DNA of 7,285 bases from Campylobacterales bacterium (GTDB lineage: Bacteria > Campylobacterota > Campylobacteria > Campylobacterales > JALSKU01), in the NCBI GenBank assembly GCA_027038235.1, contig JALVXV010000280.1:1-7285 (forward strand). The letters are read 5' to 3'. Shown here piece after piece: positions 1 to 6,131 of this stretch (its first letter is position 1; every line of letters begins with the position of its first letter). The translations under genes and the position numbers were made by a program. A model generated the notes under the pieces. The model did not search any database. It was not told the origin of the DNA and saw nothing but the letters and a program-made list of their open reading frames with translations.

Positions 1-62
1 ATGAAACTATAGAGACCTATTTTGATATCAATGAGAGCGATGATGAGTTTTTTAGCAACTAA
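1..62 (+). CDS. 3' end of an unidentified protein (partial)
   Basis: An open frame enters from the left edge (first full codon at position 3) and ends at TAA 60-62. It gives an acidic tail of 19 residues, ETIETYFDINESDDEFFSN. The tail ends six bases before a strong hairpin that can terminate it, which supports a real gene end. In C. jejuni, as I recall, the gene at this place beside the SurA-like Cj1289 is accC (biotin carboxylase) in the same relative orientation. The visible tail is too short and does not show any AccC hallmark, so no function is assigned. Confidence 0.5.
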   Translation, partial: ETIETYFDINESDDEFFSN

Positions 63-67
63 AATTG

Positions 68-94
68 TCCCAAATTATGCTACATAATTTGGGA
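68..94. terminator. Bidirectional hairpin terminator between convergent genes
   Basis: A perfect 12-bp inverted repeat (68-79 pairing with 83-94, core CCCAAATTATG/CATAATTTGGG) has a 3-base CTA loop. It lies between the stop of the left-edge gene (60-62) and the stop of the SurA-like gene (95-97), so it fits the whole 32-base convergent gap. In the minus direction it is followed by a short AATTTTAG run. In the plus direction the T-run is weak. A shared transcription terminator is the simplest reading. Confidence 0.7.
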
Positions 95-940
95 TCATCT
101 AGCTTCTCTTAATATCTTGATATTTGCCTCTGATATAAGCTTATCAAAGTATGACTTTATTATATCTTTCTCTCTTTTGTTCATAATATCAGCAAATATT
201 GCATTTTTAACCTTTTCAAAAGGTATAGGTTTAACATTTATCTTTCTTTTTATATAGAAGGTTGTAAATCCATCTTTTAGTGTTAAAATTGGAGTAAAAC
301 TTCCCTCTTTTGCTTGTTGAAGAATGTATAAAAGTTTTGGATTTATTTTATCTGCTTTAAATACTATATCTTTTTTTGTAATATTAGAACTATTTAGCAT
401 AGGGTTTTTTGTCAAATCTTCTAAAGCACCTTTATCTTTTGCATTATACTGTGTTACCTCTACCATTTGTGGTATAGAGTAGAGCTCTATATTTTTATCA
501 TAATACTCTTTTAACTCTTTTGGAGTTGCTCTTTTGATTTTGCCTGAAATTATCTTTTTATATAGTTTCTCTTTTACAATTTTCTTTGCTAAATCTCTTT
601 TGTACACATCAAAGTCTATCCCCTTATCCATGAGGTAGTTTTCAAAGTCCAATATGCTCATATTGGCATTTGAACTTATCTTTTCTATCTCATCATTTAT
701 CTCTATATCTGTTGCTTGAAGATCATACTTTTTTATCAAATTATTTTCAAGTTTTTTTCTTATAAGCACTTCGACAGCTTTTTTTATCGGCAATTTATGC
801 TCAATTGAAAACTTTTTGATTTCATATAGGGTTATAGGAGTATTATTTACTACTACAGAAACTCCATCTACTAAACCGGCATACAAACTAAGCTTAATCA
901 ATAAGAGTACAAATAGACTCTTTATAAATTTTTTTACCAC
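95..940 (-). CDS. SurA-like periplasmic chaperone / peptidyl-prolyl isomerase
   Basis: This is a predicted periplasmic chaperone of the SurA/PpiC type, which in this phylum helps outer-membrane proteins fold. From the proposed GTG start the protein has 281 residues. It begins with a signal peptide: lysines, then a hydrophobic run FVLLLIKL, with probable cleavage after SLYA near residue 21. The mature start GLVDGVSVVVNNTPITLYEI matches the usual opening of SurA N-domains. A helical, charged N-domain follows to about residue 135. A degenerate parvulin-like region with GSFTPILTLKDGFTTFYIK lies at about 210-235, and a C-terminal helix closes the protein. The GTG at 940-938 is preferred over an upstream ATG at 979 because AAAAGGA sits 6 bases before it and because a promoter -10 element overlaps the ATG. 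The gene is divergent from gltX, as I recall for C. jejuni Cj1289/Cj1288c. Family assignment is fairly sure; isomerase activity is uncertain because the catalytic parvulin residues are not obvious. Confidence 0.8.
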   Translation of the reverse strand: MVKKFIKSLFVLLLIKLSLYAGLVDGVSVVVNNTPITLYEIKKFSIEHKLPIKKAVEVLIRKKLENNLIKKYDLQATDIEINDEIEKISSNANMSILDFENYLMDKGIDFDVYKRDLAKKIVKEKLYKKIISGKIKRATPKELKEYYDKNIELYSIPQMVEVTQYNAKDKGALEDLTKNPMLNSSNITKKDIVFKADKINPKLLYILQQAKEGSFTPILTLKDGFTTFYIKRKINVKPIPFEKVKNAIFADIMNKREKDIIKSYFDKLISEANIKILREAR

Positions 941-969
941 TATATTTCCTTTTTTAAAATTAGAGATAA

Positions 970-978
970 ATTTTATCA
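970..978 (-). promoter_or_regulatory. Extended -10 promoter for the SurA-like gene
   Basis: On the minus strand the sequence TGATAAAAT forms an extended -10 element (TGn plus a near-consensus hexamer at 975-970). No good -35 is visible, as is common for sigma-70 promoters in Campylobacterota. Transcription would start near 963, about 23 bases before the GTG start, leaving room for the AAAAGGA ribosome site. Confidence 0.45.
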
Positions 979-995
979 TAAATTTTGCTAAACTC

Positions 996-1004
996 TGCTA
1001 AAAT
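996..1004 (+). promoter_or_regulatory. Extended -10 promoter for gltX-malic enzyme
   Basis: TGCTAAAAT is an extended -10 element with its hexamer at 999-1004. It would give a start near 1011 and a leader of about 28 bases before the gltX ATG. It lies back to back with the minus-strand promoter for the chaperone gene, so both genes would be read from one short divergent region. No -35 box stands out. Confidence 0.45.
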
Positions 1005-1038
1005 TCTTATCAAGAACAAAAGTATAAGGTATATATTT

Positions 1039-2448
1039 ATGATAGTAACTAGATTTGCCCCCAGTCCTACAGGATATCTTCATATAGGGGGCTTAAGAAC
1101 TGCTTTATATAGCTATCTTTGGGCAAAGAAAAATGGAGGAAAATTTCTACTTCGTATCGAAGATACAGACCTAAAAAGAAATTCACTAGAGGCTACAAAA
1201 GCGATAGAAGAGGCTTTTAAGTGGGTTGGCTTAAAGCAAGATGGTAAGATATACTACCAGTCAAAAAGAATGGATATTTATAAAGAGCATATACAAAAGC
1301 TTCTTGATGAGAAGAAAGCTTACTACTGTTATATGAGCAAAGATGAGCTCGATACCTTAAGAGCTGAACAGATGAAGGCAAAACAAAGACCAAGATATGA
1401 TGGAAGATATAGAGATTTTAAAGGTACTCCTCCAAGTGGTATAGAGCCAGTAGTTCGCATCAAAACTCCAATAAATGAGACTATAACTTTTAGTGATGGC
1501 ATAAAAGGCAAGATAAGTGTCAAAACCGATGAAGTGATGGATGATTTTATCATAGCTAGAAGTGATGGCACTCCTACATACAACTTTGTAGTTGCCATTG
1601 ATGATCACTATATGGGTATCACAGATATCATAAGAGGAGATGATCATCTTAGCAATACTCCAAAGCAGATAGTGGTTTATAAAGCTTTTGGATGGGATTT
1701 GCCAAAGTTTTATCATGTGCCTATGATACTAAATCCTCAAGGTAAAAAACTCTCCAAAAGAGATGGAGCTATGGATGTCATGGAGTATAAAAAAGAGGGT
1801 TATTTGCCTGAAGTACTTTTAAACTTTTTAGTAAGACTTGGTTGGAGCCATGGAGATCAAGAGATATTTACCTTAGATGAAATGCTAGAATTATTTGATC
1901 CAAAAGATATAAACAAATCAGCCTCAGCTTATAATGCCCAAAAGCTTTTGTGGTTAAATAGTGAATATATAAAAAATATGAGTTATGAGAGATTTGAAAA
2001 GGAGTTGATAGATTTTGACTTGGATTTAAAGAGTATCGAAAAAAAAGAGATTTTAATCGATGCCTTAAGAGAGAGAGCTAAGACACTCAAAGAGTTCTCT
2101 TCTAAAGCCAAAGCTATTTTGCAAAGACCTACTTCTTACGAAGAAAAAGCGGTCAAGAAATTTTTAAAGGCAGGTGCAAAGGAGGTAGCTAAAGAGTTTA
2201 AAAGCTATTTAAACAGTTATAAAGAGGATTTGGATATCCCCTTTGAGTATGAAAAACTTATAAATGGATTTTTAAAGCAACACAATCTTAAACTTAAAGA
2301 TATTGCCCAAATTATCCGAATAGCCATCGTTGGTAGTGCGGTGAGCCCCTCTATCTATGATATCATGTCTATCATAGGAAAAGATGAGCTTAAAATAAGA
2401 ATTGACAATTTAATACAATTTATGGAGGAAAGAGATGAGCAAAAGTGA
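1039..2448 (+). CDS. gltX: Glutamyl-tRNA synthetase
   Basis: Class I aminoacyl-tRNA synthetase that attaches glutamate to tRNA in the cytoplasm (EC 6.1.1.17). The product has 469 residues, normal for the bacterial family. It opens with MIVTRFAPSPTGYLHIGG, in which HIGG at residues 15-18 is the HIGH motif. LRIEDTDLKRN follows, then SDGTPTYNF near 174-183, IIRGDDHLSNTPKQI near 198-211, and KLSKRDG at 237-243 as the KMSKS loop. The C-terminal third is the alpha-helical anticodon-binding region. I chose the ATG at 1039 over the one at 985 because family members begin two to four residues before RFAPSPTG, and the 985 start falls upstream of the likely promoter. AAGG sits 8 bases before the chosen start. 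By memory it resembles H. pylori GluRS1 rather than GluRS2, the enzyme that charges tRNA-Gln for amidation. A second copy is expected elsewhere in such genomes. Its end overlaps the malic enzyme start, pointing to one operon. Confidence 0.95.
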   Translation: MIVTRFAPSPTGYLHIGGLRTALYSYLWAKKNGGKFLLRIEDTDLKRNSLEATKAIEEAFKWVGLKQDGKIYYQSKRMDIYKEHIQKLLDEKKAYYCYMSKDELDTLRAEQMKAKQRPRYDGRYRDFKGTPPSGIEPVVRIKTPINETITFSDGIKGKISVKTDEVMDDFIIARSDGTPTYNFVVAIDDHYMGITDIIRGDDHLSNTPKQIVVYKAFGWDLPKFYHVPMILNPQGKKLSKRDGAMDVMEYKKEGYLPEVLLNFLVRLGWSHGDQEIFTLDEMLELFDPKDINKSASAYNAQKLLWLNSEYIKNMSYERFEKELIDFDLDLKSIEKKEILIDALRERAKTLKEFSSKAKAILQRPTSYEEKAVKKFLKAGAKEVAKEFKSYLNSYKEDLDIPFEYEKLINGFLKQHNLKLKDIAQIIRIAIVGSAVSPSIYDIMSIIGKDELKIRIDNLIQFMEERDEQK

Positions 2449-3700
2449 ATGGGAACAAAGATGTTTGGATTATCATATAGGTGGAAAAACAGGAACACTT
2501 TTAAAAAAACCCTGTGATACCGCTGAAGAGCTTTCTATGGCTTATACACCCGGAGTTGCTGTGCCTTGTAAAGAGATAGAAAAGGATGTCTCTTTAGCAT
2601 ATAAATATACAAATAAAGGCAATTTAGTAGCTGTCGTTACAGATGGAACTGCCGTGTTAGGTTTGGGTGATATCGGTCATTTAGCTGGAAAGCCTGTTAT
2701 GGAGGGTAAGGGGGTTTTGTTTAAAAAATTTGCTGATGTTGATGCTGTTGATATAGAGCTTAATGTAAAAGATACAGATAAGATCATTGAAGTTACCGCT
2801 GCCATTGCTGAGAGTTTTGGCGGGATCAATCTTGAAGATATTAAGGCTCCAAAATGCTTTGAGATAGAAGAGAGACTAAAAGAGATATGCAATGTTCCTA
2901 TCTTTCATGATGACCAGCATGGAACTGCTATCATTTCAACTGCAGGTCTTATAAATGTGCTTGAGCTTAGTGGTAAAAAAGCTGAGGATTTAAAAGTGGT
3001 AGTCATAGGTGCTGGAGCTGCAGGTATAGCATGTGCAAAAATGTATAAGAATCTTGGAGTAAATCATATAGTAATGCTTGATTCTAAAGGTGTCATCCAC
3101 TCAAAAAGAGATGATCTTAATAAATATAAAAAAGAGTTTGCTATTGATACTGATGATAGAACTCTAAAAGATGCCTTAAAAGGTGCTGATATGGTTCTTG
3201 GACTTTCGGCTCCTAAGCTTATCTCTAAAGATATGGTAAAAAGTATGGCTCCAAATCCTATCATATATGCTTGTGCCAATCCAACTCCAGAAATTCTTCC
3301 AAATGAAGTCCATGCAGTAAGAGATGATGCCTATGTAGGAACAGGAAGAAGTGATTTCCCAAATCAGATAAATAATGTTTTAGGATTTCCATTTATCTTT
3401 AGAGGTGCACTTGATGTAAGAGCTACAAAAATTACAGAGAATATGAAAATGGCTGCTGCAAAAGCATTAGCAGCACTAGCAAAAGAGCCGGTACCAGAGT
3501 ATGTAAAAGCAGCATACCCTCATAGAGATGATATGGAGTATGGAAAAAATTATATCATTCCCTCTCCATTTGATAAAAGAATAGCTGTTTTTGAATCATA
3601 TGCAGTTGCAAAAGCTGCTATAGAAGATGGTGTGGCTACAGTTAAAGATTTTGACCTTGATGCATATAAAAAAGAGCTTGAAAAGAAATTTTTAGGCTAA
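2435..3700 (+). CDS. Malic enzyme (malate dehydrogenase, oxaloacetate-decarboxylating), short form
   Basis: Oxidative decarboxylation of malate to pyruvate and CO2 with reduction of NAD(P), or the reverse, in the cytoplasm. The 421 residues correspond to the short bacterial form (maeB-type catalytic part) without the C-terminal phosphotransacetylase-like domain. Visible motifs are AYTPGVAVPC with the catalytic Tyr at 37, VTDGTAVLGLGDIGHLAGKP at 68-87, and GKGVLFKKFA with the catalytic Lys at 92. Metal ligands are Glu134/Asp135 and Asp160 in FHDDQHGTA. The Rossmann loop GAGAAG is at 192-197, CANPTPEILP at 280-289, and GRSDFPNQINNVLGFPFIFRG ends near 324. Asp216 at the end of the second Rossmann strand suggests a preference for NAD, which is inference. 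The start has a strong GGAGGA five bases upstream. The gene begins 14 bases inside gltX, so translation is probably coupled. A matching malic enzyme stands beside gltX in C. jejuni as I recall (Cj1287c). Confidence 0.93.
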   Translation: MSKSEWEQRCLDYHIGGKTGTLLKKPCDTAEELSMAYTPGVAVPCKEIEKDVSLAYKYTNKGNLVAVVTDGTAVLGLGDIGHLAGKPVMEGKGVLFKKFADVDAVDIELNVKDTDKIIEVTAAIAESFGGINLEDIKAPKCFEIEERLKEICNVPIFHDDQHGTAIISTAGLINVLELSGKKAEDLKVVVIGAGAAGIACAKMYKNLGVNHIVMLDSKGVIHSKRDDLNKYKKEFAIDTDDRTLKDALKGADMVLGLSAPKLISKDMVKSMAPNPIIYACANPTPEILPNEVHAVRDDAYVGTGRSDFPNQINNVLGFPFIFRGALDVRATKITENMKMAAAKALAALAKEPVPEYVKAAYPHRDDMEYGKNYIIPSPFDKRIAVFESYAVAKAAIEDGVATVKDFDLDAYKKELEKKFLG

Positions 3701-3705
3701 ATCTC

Positions 3706-3727
3706 GAGGGTGGCAAATGCCACTCTC
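3706..3727 (+). terminator. Hairpin after the gltX-malic enzyme operon
   Basis: GAGGGTGGC (3706-3714) pairs with GCCACTCTC (3719-3727), a 9-bp stem with one G-T wobble and an AAAT loop. It begins six bases after the malic enzyme stop. There is no T-run directly behind it, so it could be a weak terminator or an mRNA 3'-end stabiliser rather than a full terminator. Confidence 0.55.
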
Positions 3728-3797
3728 ATCCTTCATTAATCTACCTTAAACATATCTTAACCACTTTTAAAATTCATTCATTTTTTTAAGAGATTTA

Positions 3798-3825
3798 TTA
3801 GTTTATAGTGCTATAGTTATACTAA
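3798..3825 (+). promoter_or_regulatory. Probable gdhA promoter region
   Basis: Two -10-like hexamers follow each other: TATAGT at 3812-3817, preceded by TG (TGCTATAGT, extended -10), and TATACT at 3818-3823. Either gives a leader of about 20-30 bases before the gdhA ATG. The stretch is bracketed by TTAGT (3798-3802) and ACTAA (3821-3825), an imperfect inverted repeat that could be an operator, though five-base arms are weak evidence. GAGGAG at 3837-3842 is the ribosome site. Confidence 0.4.
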
Positions 3826-3848
3826 CATTTTATTTTGAGGAGATTAGA

Positions 3849-5210
3849 ATGTCTGTTACAGACTATATAGAAAAGGTGTTGAATCAGACTGCCAAAAACA
3901 GTCCGGGTCAAAAGGAGTTTTATCAAGCAGCTGAGGAAGTTTTGCACTCATTAAAACCTCTATTAGAGAGAGATGATAGATATGATAAGTATAATATTCT
4001 TGAGAGGATAGTTGTCCCTGAGAGAACTATTATGTTTAGAGTAAATTGGGTCGATGATAATGGCGAAATACAGACCAATACAGGCTATAGAGTACAGTTT
4101 AATTCTGCTATTGGGCCATATAAAGGGGGGTTGAGATTTCATCCTAGTGTAAATCTTGGTATTATCAAATTTTTAGGATTTGAGCAAATCTTTAAAAATT
4201 CTCTAACAGGCTTAAATATAGGCGGCGGTAAAGGGGGAAGTAACTTTGATCCAAAGGGCAAAAGCGAAAATGAGATCATGAGATTTTGCCAAGCATTTAT
4301 GATTGAACTATCTCGCCATATTGGAGAGAGAAGAGATGTACCTGCTGGAGATATAGGAGTTGGTGCTAGAGAGCTTGGATTTATGTTTGGTCAATATAAA
4401 AAACTTACAGGTAAATTTGAGGGGATATTAACAGGAAAGGGTATAAACTGGGGCGGCTCCTTAGGAAGAACTGAGGCTACTGGTTTTGGTTCTGTTTATT
4501 TTGCTGAACATGCTCTAAATAAGTATGGAGATAGTTTAAAGGGAAAAATTTGTACAGTTTCAGGCTCTGGAAATGTTGCAATATATACTATCCAAAAGCT
4601 TTATGATATGGATGCTATTCCTATAACTTGTAGCGATAGTGGAGGAATGATATATCATAAAGAGGGAATTGATCTTGAAGTACTTAAAAGTATAAAAGAG
4701 ATAGATAGAAAAAGGCTTAGTGAATATGTAAAATTAAGACCTGATGCAGAGTATATCCCAACTTCTAAATATCCCAAAGATGGACATGCTTGTTGGCATA
4801 TAAAGTGTGATTGTGCATTTCCTAGTGCCACTCAAAATGAGCTTACTTTAGTAGATGCTAAAGCATTGGTAAAAAATGGATGTAAGCTTGTAAATGAGGG
4901 TGCAAATATGCCTACAACTCCTGATGCATATCAATATCTAAAAGAGCATAAAGTTATATTTTCACCTGCAAAGGCTGCAAATGCAGGTGGAGTAGCAACA
5001 AGTCAGTTAGAGATGAGTCAAAATGCAAGTATGGCAAATTGGTCATTTGCTGAGGTTGATGCAAAACTTCATAAGATTATGAAAAATATATTTGATACAT
5101 CCTATGAAACTGCAAAAGAGTATGGATGCAAAGATGATCTCTTAGCAGGGGCAAATATAGCAGGTTTTAAAAAGGTTGCAGACTCCATGATAGATCAGGG
5201 GTCAGTTTAG
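3849..5210 (+). CDS. gdhA: NADP-type glutamate dehydrogenase
   Basis: Reductive amination of 2-oxoglutarate with ammonium to glutamate, the anabolic route of ammonium assimilation (EC 1.4.1.4 by family), in the cytoplasm as a hexamer. The 453 residues fit the roughly 450-residue class I enzymes. The substrate region has GPYKGGLRFHP with Lys92, GGGKGGSNFDPKGKS with the catalytic Lys128, and VPAGDIGVGARE with Asp168. The coenzyme domain has the loop SGSGNVA at 238-244, followed by CSDSGG at 261-266. The latter lacks the acidic tail residue pattern of NAD enzymes and favours NADP. CDCAFPSATQNEL (320-332), NEGANMPTTPDA and NAGGVATSQLEMSQN are all present, and the end MIDQGSV matches the family's usual C-terminus. 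No key residue is missing. It has its own promoter, stands alone, and is convergent with thyX. The neighbouring gltX uses its product, but the two are separately transcribed. Confidence 0.96.
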   Translation: MSVTDYIEKVLNQTAKNSPGQKEFYQAAEEVLHSLKPLLERDDRYDKYNILERIVVPERTIMFRVNWVDDNGEIQTNTGYRVQFNSAIGPYKGGLRFHPSVNLGIIKFLGFEQIFKNSLTGLNIGGGKGGSNFDPKGKSENEIMRFCQAFMIELSRHIGERRDVPAGDIGVGARELGFMFGQYKKLTGKFEGILTGKGINWGGSLGRTEATGFGSVYFAEHALNKYGDSLKGKICTVSGSGNVAIYTIQKLYDMDAIPITCSDSGGMIYHKEGIDLEVLKSIKEIDRKRLSEYVKLRPDAEYIPTSKYPKDGHACWHIKCDCAFPSATQNELTLVDAKALVKNGCKLVNEGANMPTTPDAYQYLKEHKVIFSPAKAANAGGVATSQLEMSQNASMANWSFAEVDAKLHKIMKNIFDTSYETAKEYGCKDDLLAGANIAGFKKVADSMIDQGSV

Positions 5211-5220
5211 CATAAAGATT

Positions 5221-5248
5221 GCAAAGGGGGGGCTTATCCCTCTTTTGC
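5221..5248. terminator. Hairpin between convergent gdhA and thyX
   Basis: GCAAAGGGGGG (5221-5231) can pair with CCCTCTTTTGC (5238-5248), an 11-bp stem with two G-T wobbles and a 6-base loop. The loop contains the thyX stop codon and the right arm encodes the last thyX residues (AKEG), so the terminator for gdhA is embedded in the thyX 3' coding end. No long T-run follows on either strand. Confidence 0.55.
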
Positions 5249-5854
5249 CATATAGTGTTCAAAAAGATATTTGTGATCTTCAGGCAGAGCATTAAAAATC
5301 TCTTTTGCTAACTCTCTTATCTCCCAAAGGGCTGATTTGGAACTTCTTAAAGAGAGAAAATTTTGCAGACTTCTTGCATTTATACTCCAAGTAAGCTCTG
5401 TCTTATAGCTCTCAGGCAGACAATATTTTGCTTTGTCGTTACTGATGCCTTGAACTAAAACTTTTCTTAGATTTTCAAGTGCTTTTATACTCATCTCATC
5501 AACAAGTGCTACATCAGTAAATACTAGATACTTTTTTGCTCTTTTTATATCTTTTTGGGTAAACTCTACTTCATCTTTTAACTCTTTTAGAGTATATCTT
5601 GTTGACTTGACACTAAGACTTGCCATGCGGTGCCTTGCTAACTCTTGCAAAAGGGCTCTACTTATACCTTTGATATAAAAGTTATAGTATAAATGCTCCA
5701 AAGTTGAAGAGTGTTTAAACTTGTTGCCAACTCTATCAATAAGCTCTTTATCCCTTTTTCCACCACTATCGCTCTTATCAAAGCTTTGCCAACAAGTTCT
5801 TATAGCATTTGCACAAATGATTAAAGGAGTATGGTGTAAAAGTGTTACTTGCAT
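5234..5854 (-). CDS. thyX: Flavin-dependent thymidylate synthase ThyX
   Basis: Makes dTMP from dUMP using methylene-tetrahydrofolate as carbon donor and reduced FAD with NADPH (EC 2.1.1.148), in the cytoplasm as a homotetramer. The 206 residues are normal for the family. The ThyX signature is at residues 74-86 as RHRMASLSVKSTR, with Ser84 and Arg86 of the conserved RHR-x7-S-x-R pattern. The central Asn found in many species is Ser here, as I recall for other Campylobacterota. HSSTLEH at 48-54 and NARSLQNFLSLR at 159-170 are the other family blocks for flavin and dUMP binding. The ATG at 5854 has CAAAGG six to eleven bases upstream and its own promoter. The gene stands alone on the minus strand, convergent with gdhA. 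Presence of ThyX suggests, without proving, that the classical ThyA is absent. Confidence 0.95.
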   Translation of the reverse strand: MQVTLLHHTPLIICANAIRTCWQSFDKSDSGGKRDKELIDRVGNKFKHSSTLEHLYYNFYIKGISRALLQELARHRMASLSVKSTRYTLKELKDEVEFTQKDIKRAKKYLVFTDVALVDEMSIKALENLRKVLVQGISNDKAKYCLPESYKTELTWSINARSLQNFLSLRSSKSALWEIRELAKEIFNALPEDHKYLFEHYMAKEG

Positions 5855-5879
5855 AAAAATCCTTTGAAAAAACTACGAG

Positions 5880-5888
5880 ATTATAACA
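5880..5888 (-). promoter_or_regulatory. thyX promoter, extended -10
   Basis: On the minus strand TGTTATAAT is a perfect extended -10 element (TATAAT at 5885-5880). Transcription would begin near 5873, giving a leader of about 19 bases that contains the AAAGGA ribosome site at 5866-5861. No -35 consensus is seen at the expected distance. Confidence 0.6.
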
Positions 5889-6019
5889 TATAAAAGCTTA
5901 GAGCCTAGAGATTACAAAATTTGGGCTTGTGATCAATAGGTTTTTACCATTTTTTATAATCAAAGTGATAAAAGGTGCAATGTTTGTAAATAAAAAATTG
6001 TTAAATTGGGATTAGTGTA
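5889..6019. other. Intergenic AT-rich stretch without a supported gene
   Basis: Between the thyX promoter and the 6020 hairpin I find no open frame with protein-like content on either strand. A TATAAT at 5955-5960 on the plus strand could be a -10 element, but has no -35 or TGn partner. The only reading behind it is an 11-codon peptide (ATG 5980), which is not credible alone. The section just before the hairpin, TTGGGATTAGTGTA, may belong to the repeat unit. Confidence 0.4.
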
Positions 6020-6045
6020 CATTCCCATCGAAGACGATGGGAATG
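6020..6045. repeat. Perfect 11-bp inverted repeat, REP-like hairpin
   Basis: CATTCCCATCG (6020-6030) and CGATGGGAATG (6035-6045) are exact inverted copies around an AAGA loop. The form recalls the dispersed hairpins of the type ATTCCCA...TGGGAAT found in many proteobacterial genomes and often linked to RAYT transposases. That resemblance is from memory. It does not resemble a classical terminator because neither side has an adjacent T-run. It sits downstream of the membrane-protein gene on the minus strand, in the same patch as a probable RAYT gene end. Confidence 0.65.
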
Positions 6046-6049
6046 AAGA

Positions 6050-6089
6050 ATAGAAGTATAGTCTTAGTTGCAACTCTCTCCACTTCTAT
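6050..6089. repeat. Second potential hairpin with a nested palindrome
   Basis: ATAGAAGT (6050-6057) pairs with ACTTCTAT (6082-6089), and the interval contains the exact 10-bp palindrome AGTTGCAACT (6066-6075). A further ACTTCTAT copy occurs at 6110-6117, giving an alternative pairing partner. The structure stands only four bases from the 6020-6045 hairpin, so the two form a tandem structured block. Confidence 0.4.
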
Positions 6090-6126
6090 CTTGATAATCT
6101 TCGGGTAGAACTTCTATGTTTTGCCA
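6064..6126 (-). pseudogene. Possible orphan C-terminal coding remnant
   Basis: On the minus strand a stop-to-stop frame reads W-Q-N-I-E-V-L-P-E-D-Y-Q-D-R-S-G-E-S-C-N and ends at TAA 6066-6064. It has no start codon, lies directly downstream of the membrane-protein gene in a different frame, and its composition looks more protein-like than the surrounding intergenic DNA. It could be the stranded end of a gene cut by an insertion. Twenty codons without a stop occur easily by chance, so this is weak, and I recognise no family. Confidence 0.2.
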
Positions 6127-6131
6127 TTATT

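Noticed and set aside
938..979. ATG at 979 as the start of the SurA-like gene.
   Set aside because: It adds 13 residues ahead of the signal peptide, has no ribosome site, and overlaps a likely -10 element; the GTG at 940 has AAAAGGA at good spacing.
985..1038. Eighteen-residue N-terminal extension of gltX.
   Set aside because: Family members start just before RFAPSPTG, and the extension would begin upstream of the probable promoter.
1329..1716. Minus-strand open frames inside gltX.
   Set aside because: They lie opposite strongly conserved synthetase motifs, have no ribosome sites and look like antisense shadows.
5955..6015. Plus-strand TATAAT followed by a short reading frame (ATG 5980, 11 codons) as a small gene or sRNA.
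   Set aside because: No -35 or extended -10, a very AT-rich setting in which TATAAT is common, and no T-run terminator behind it.
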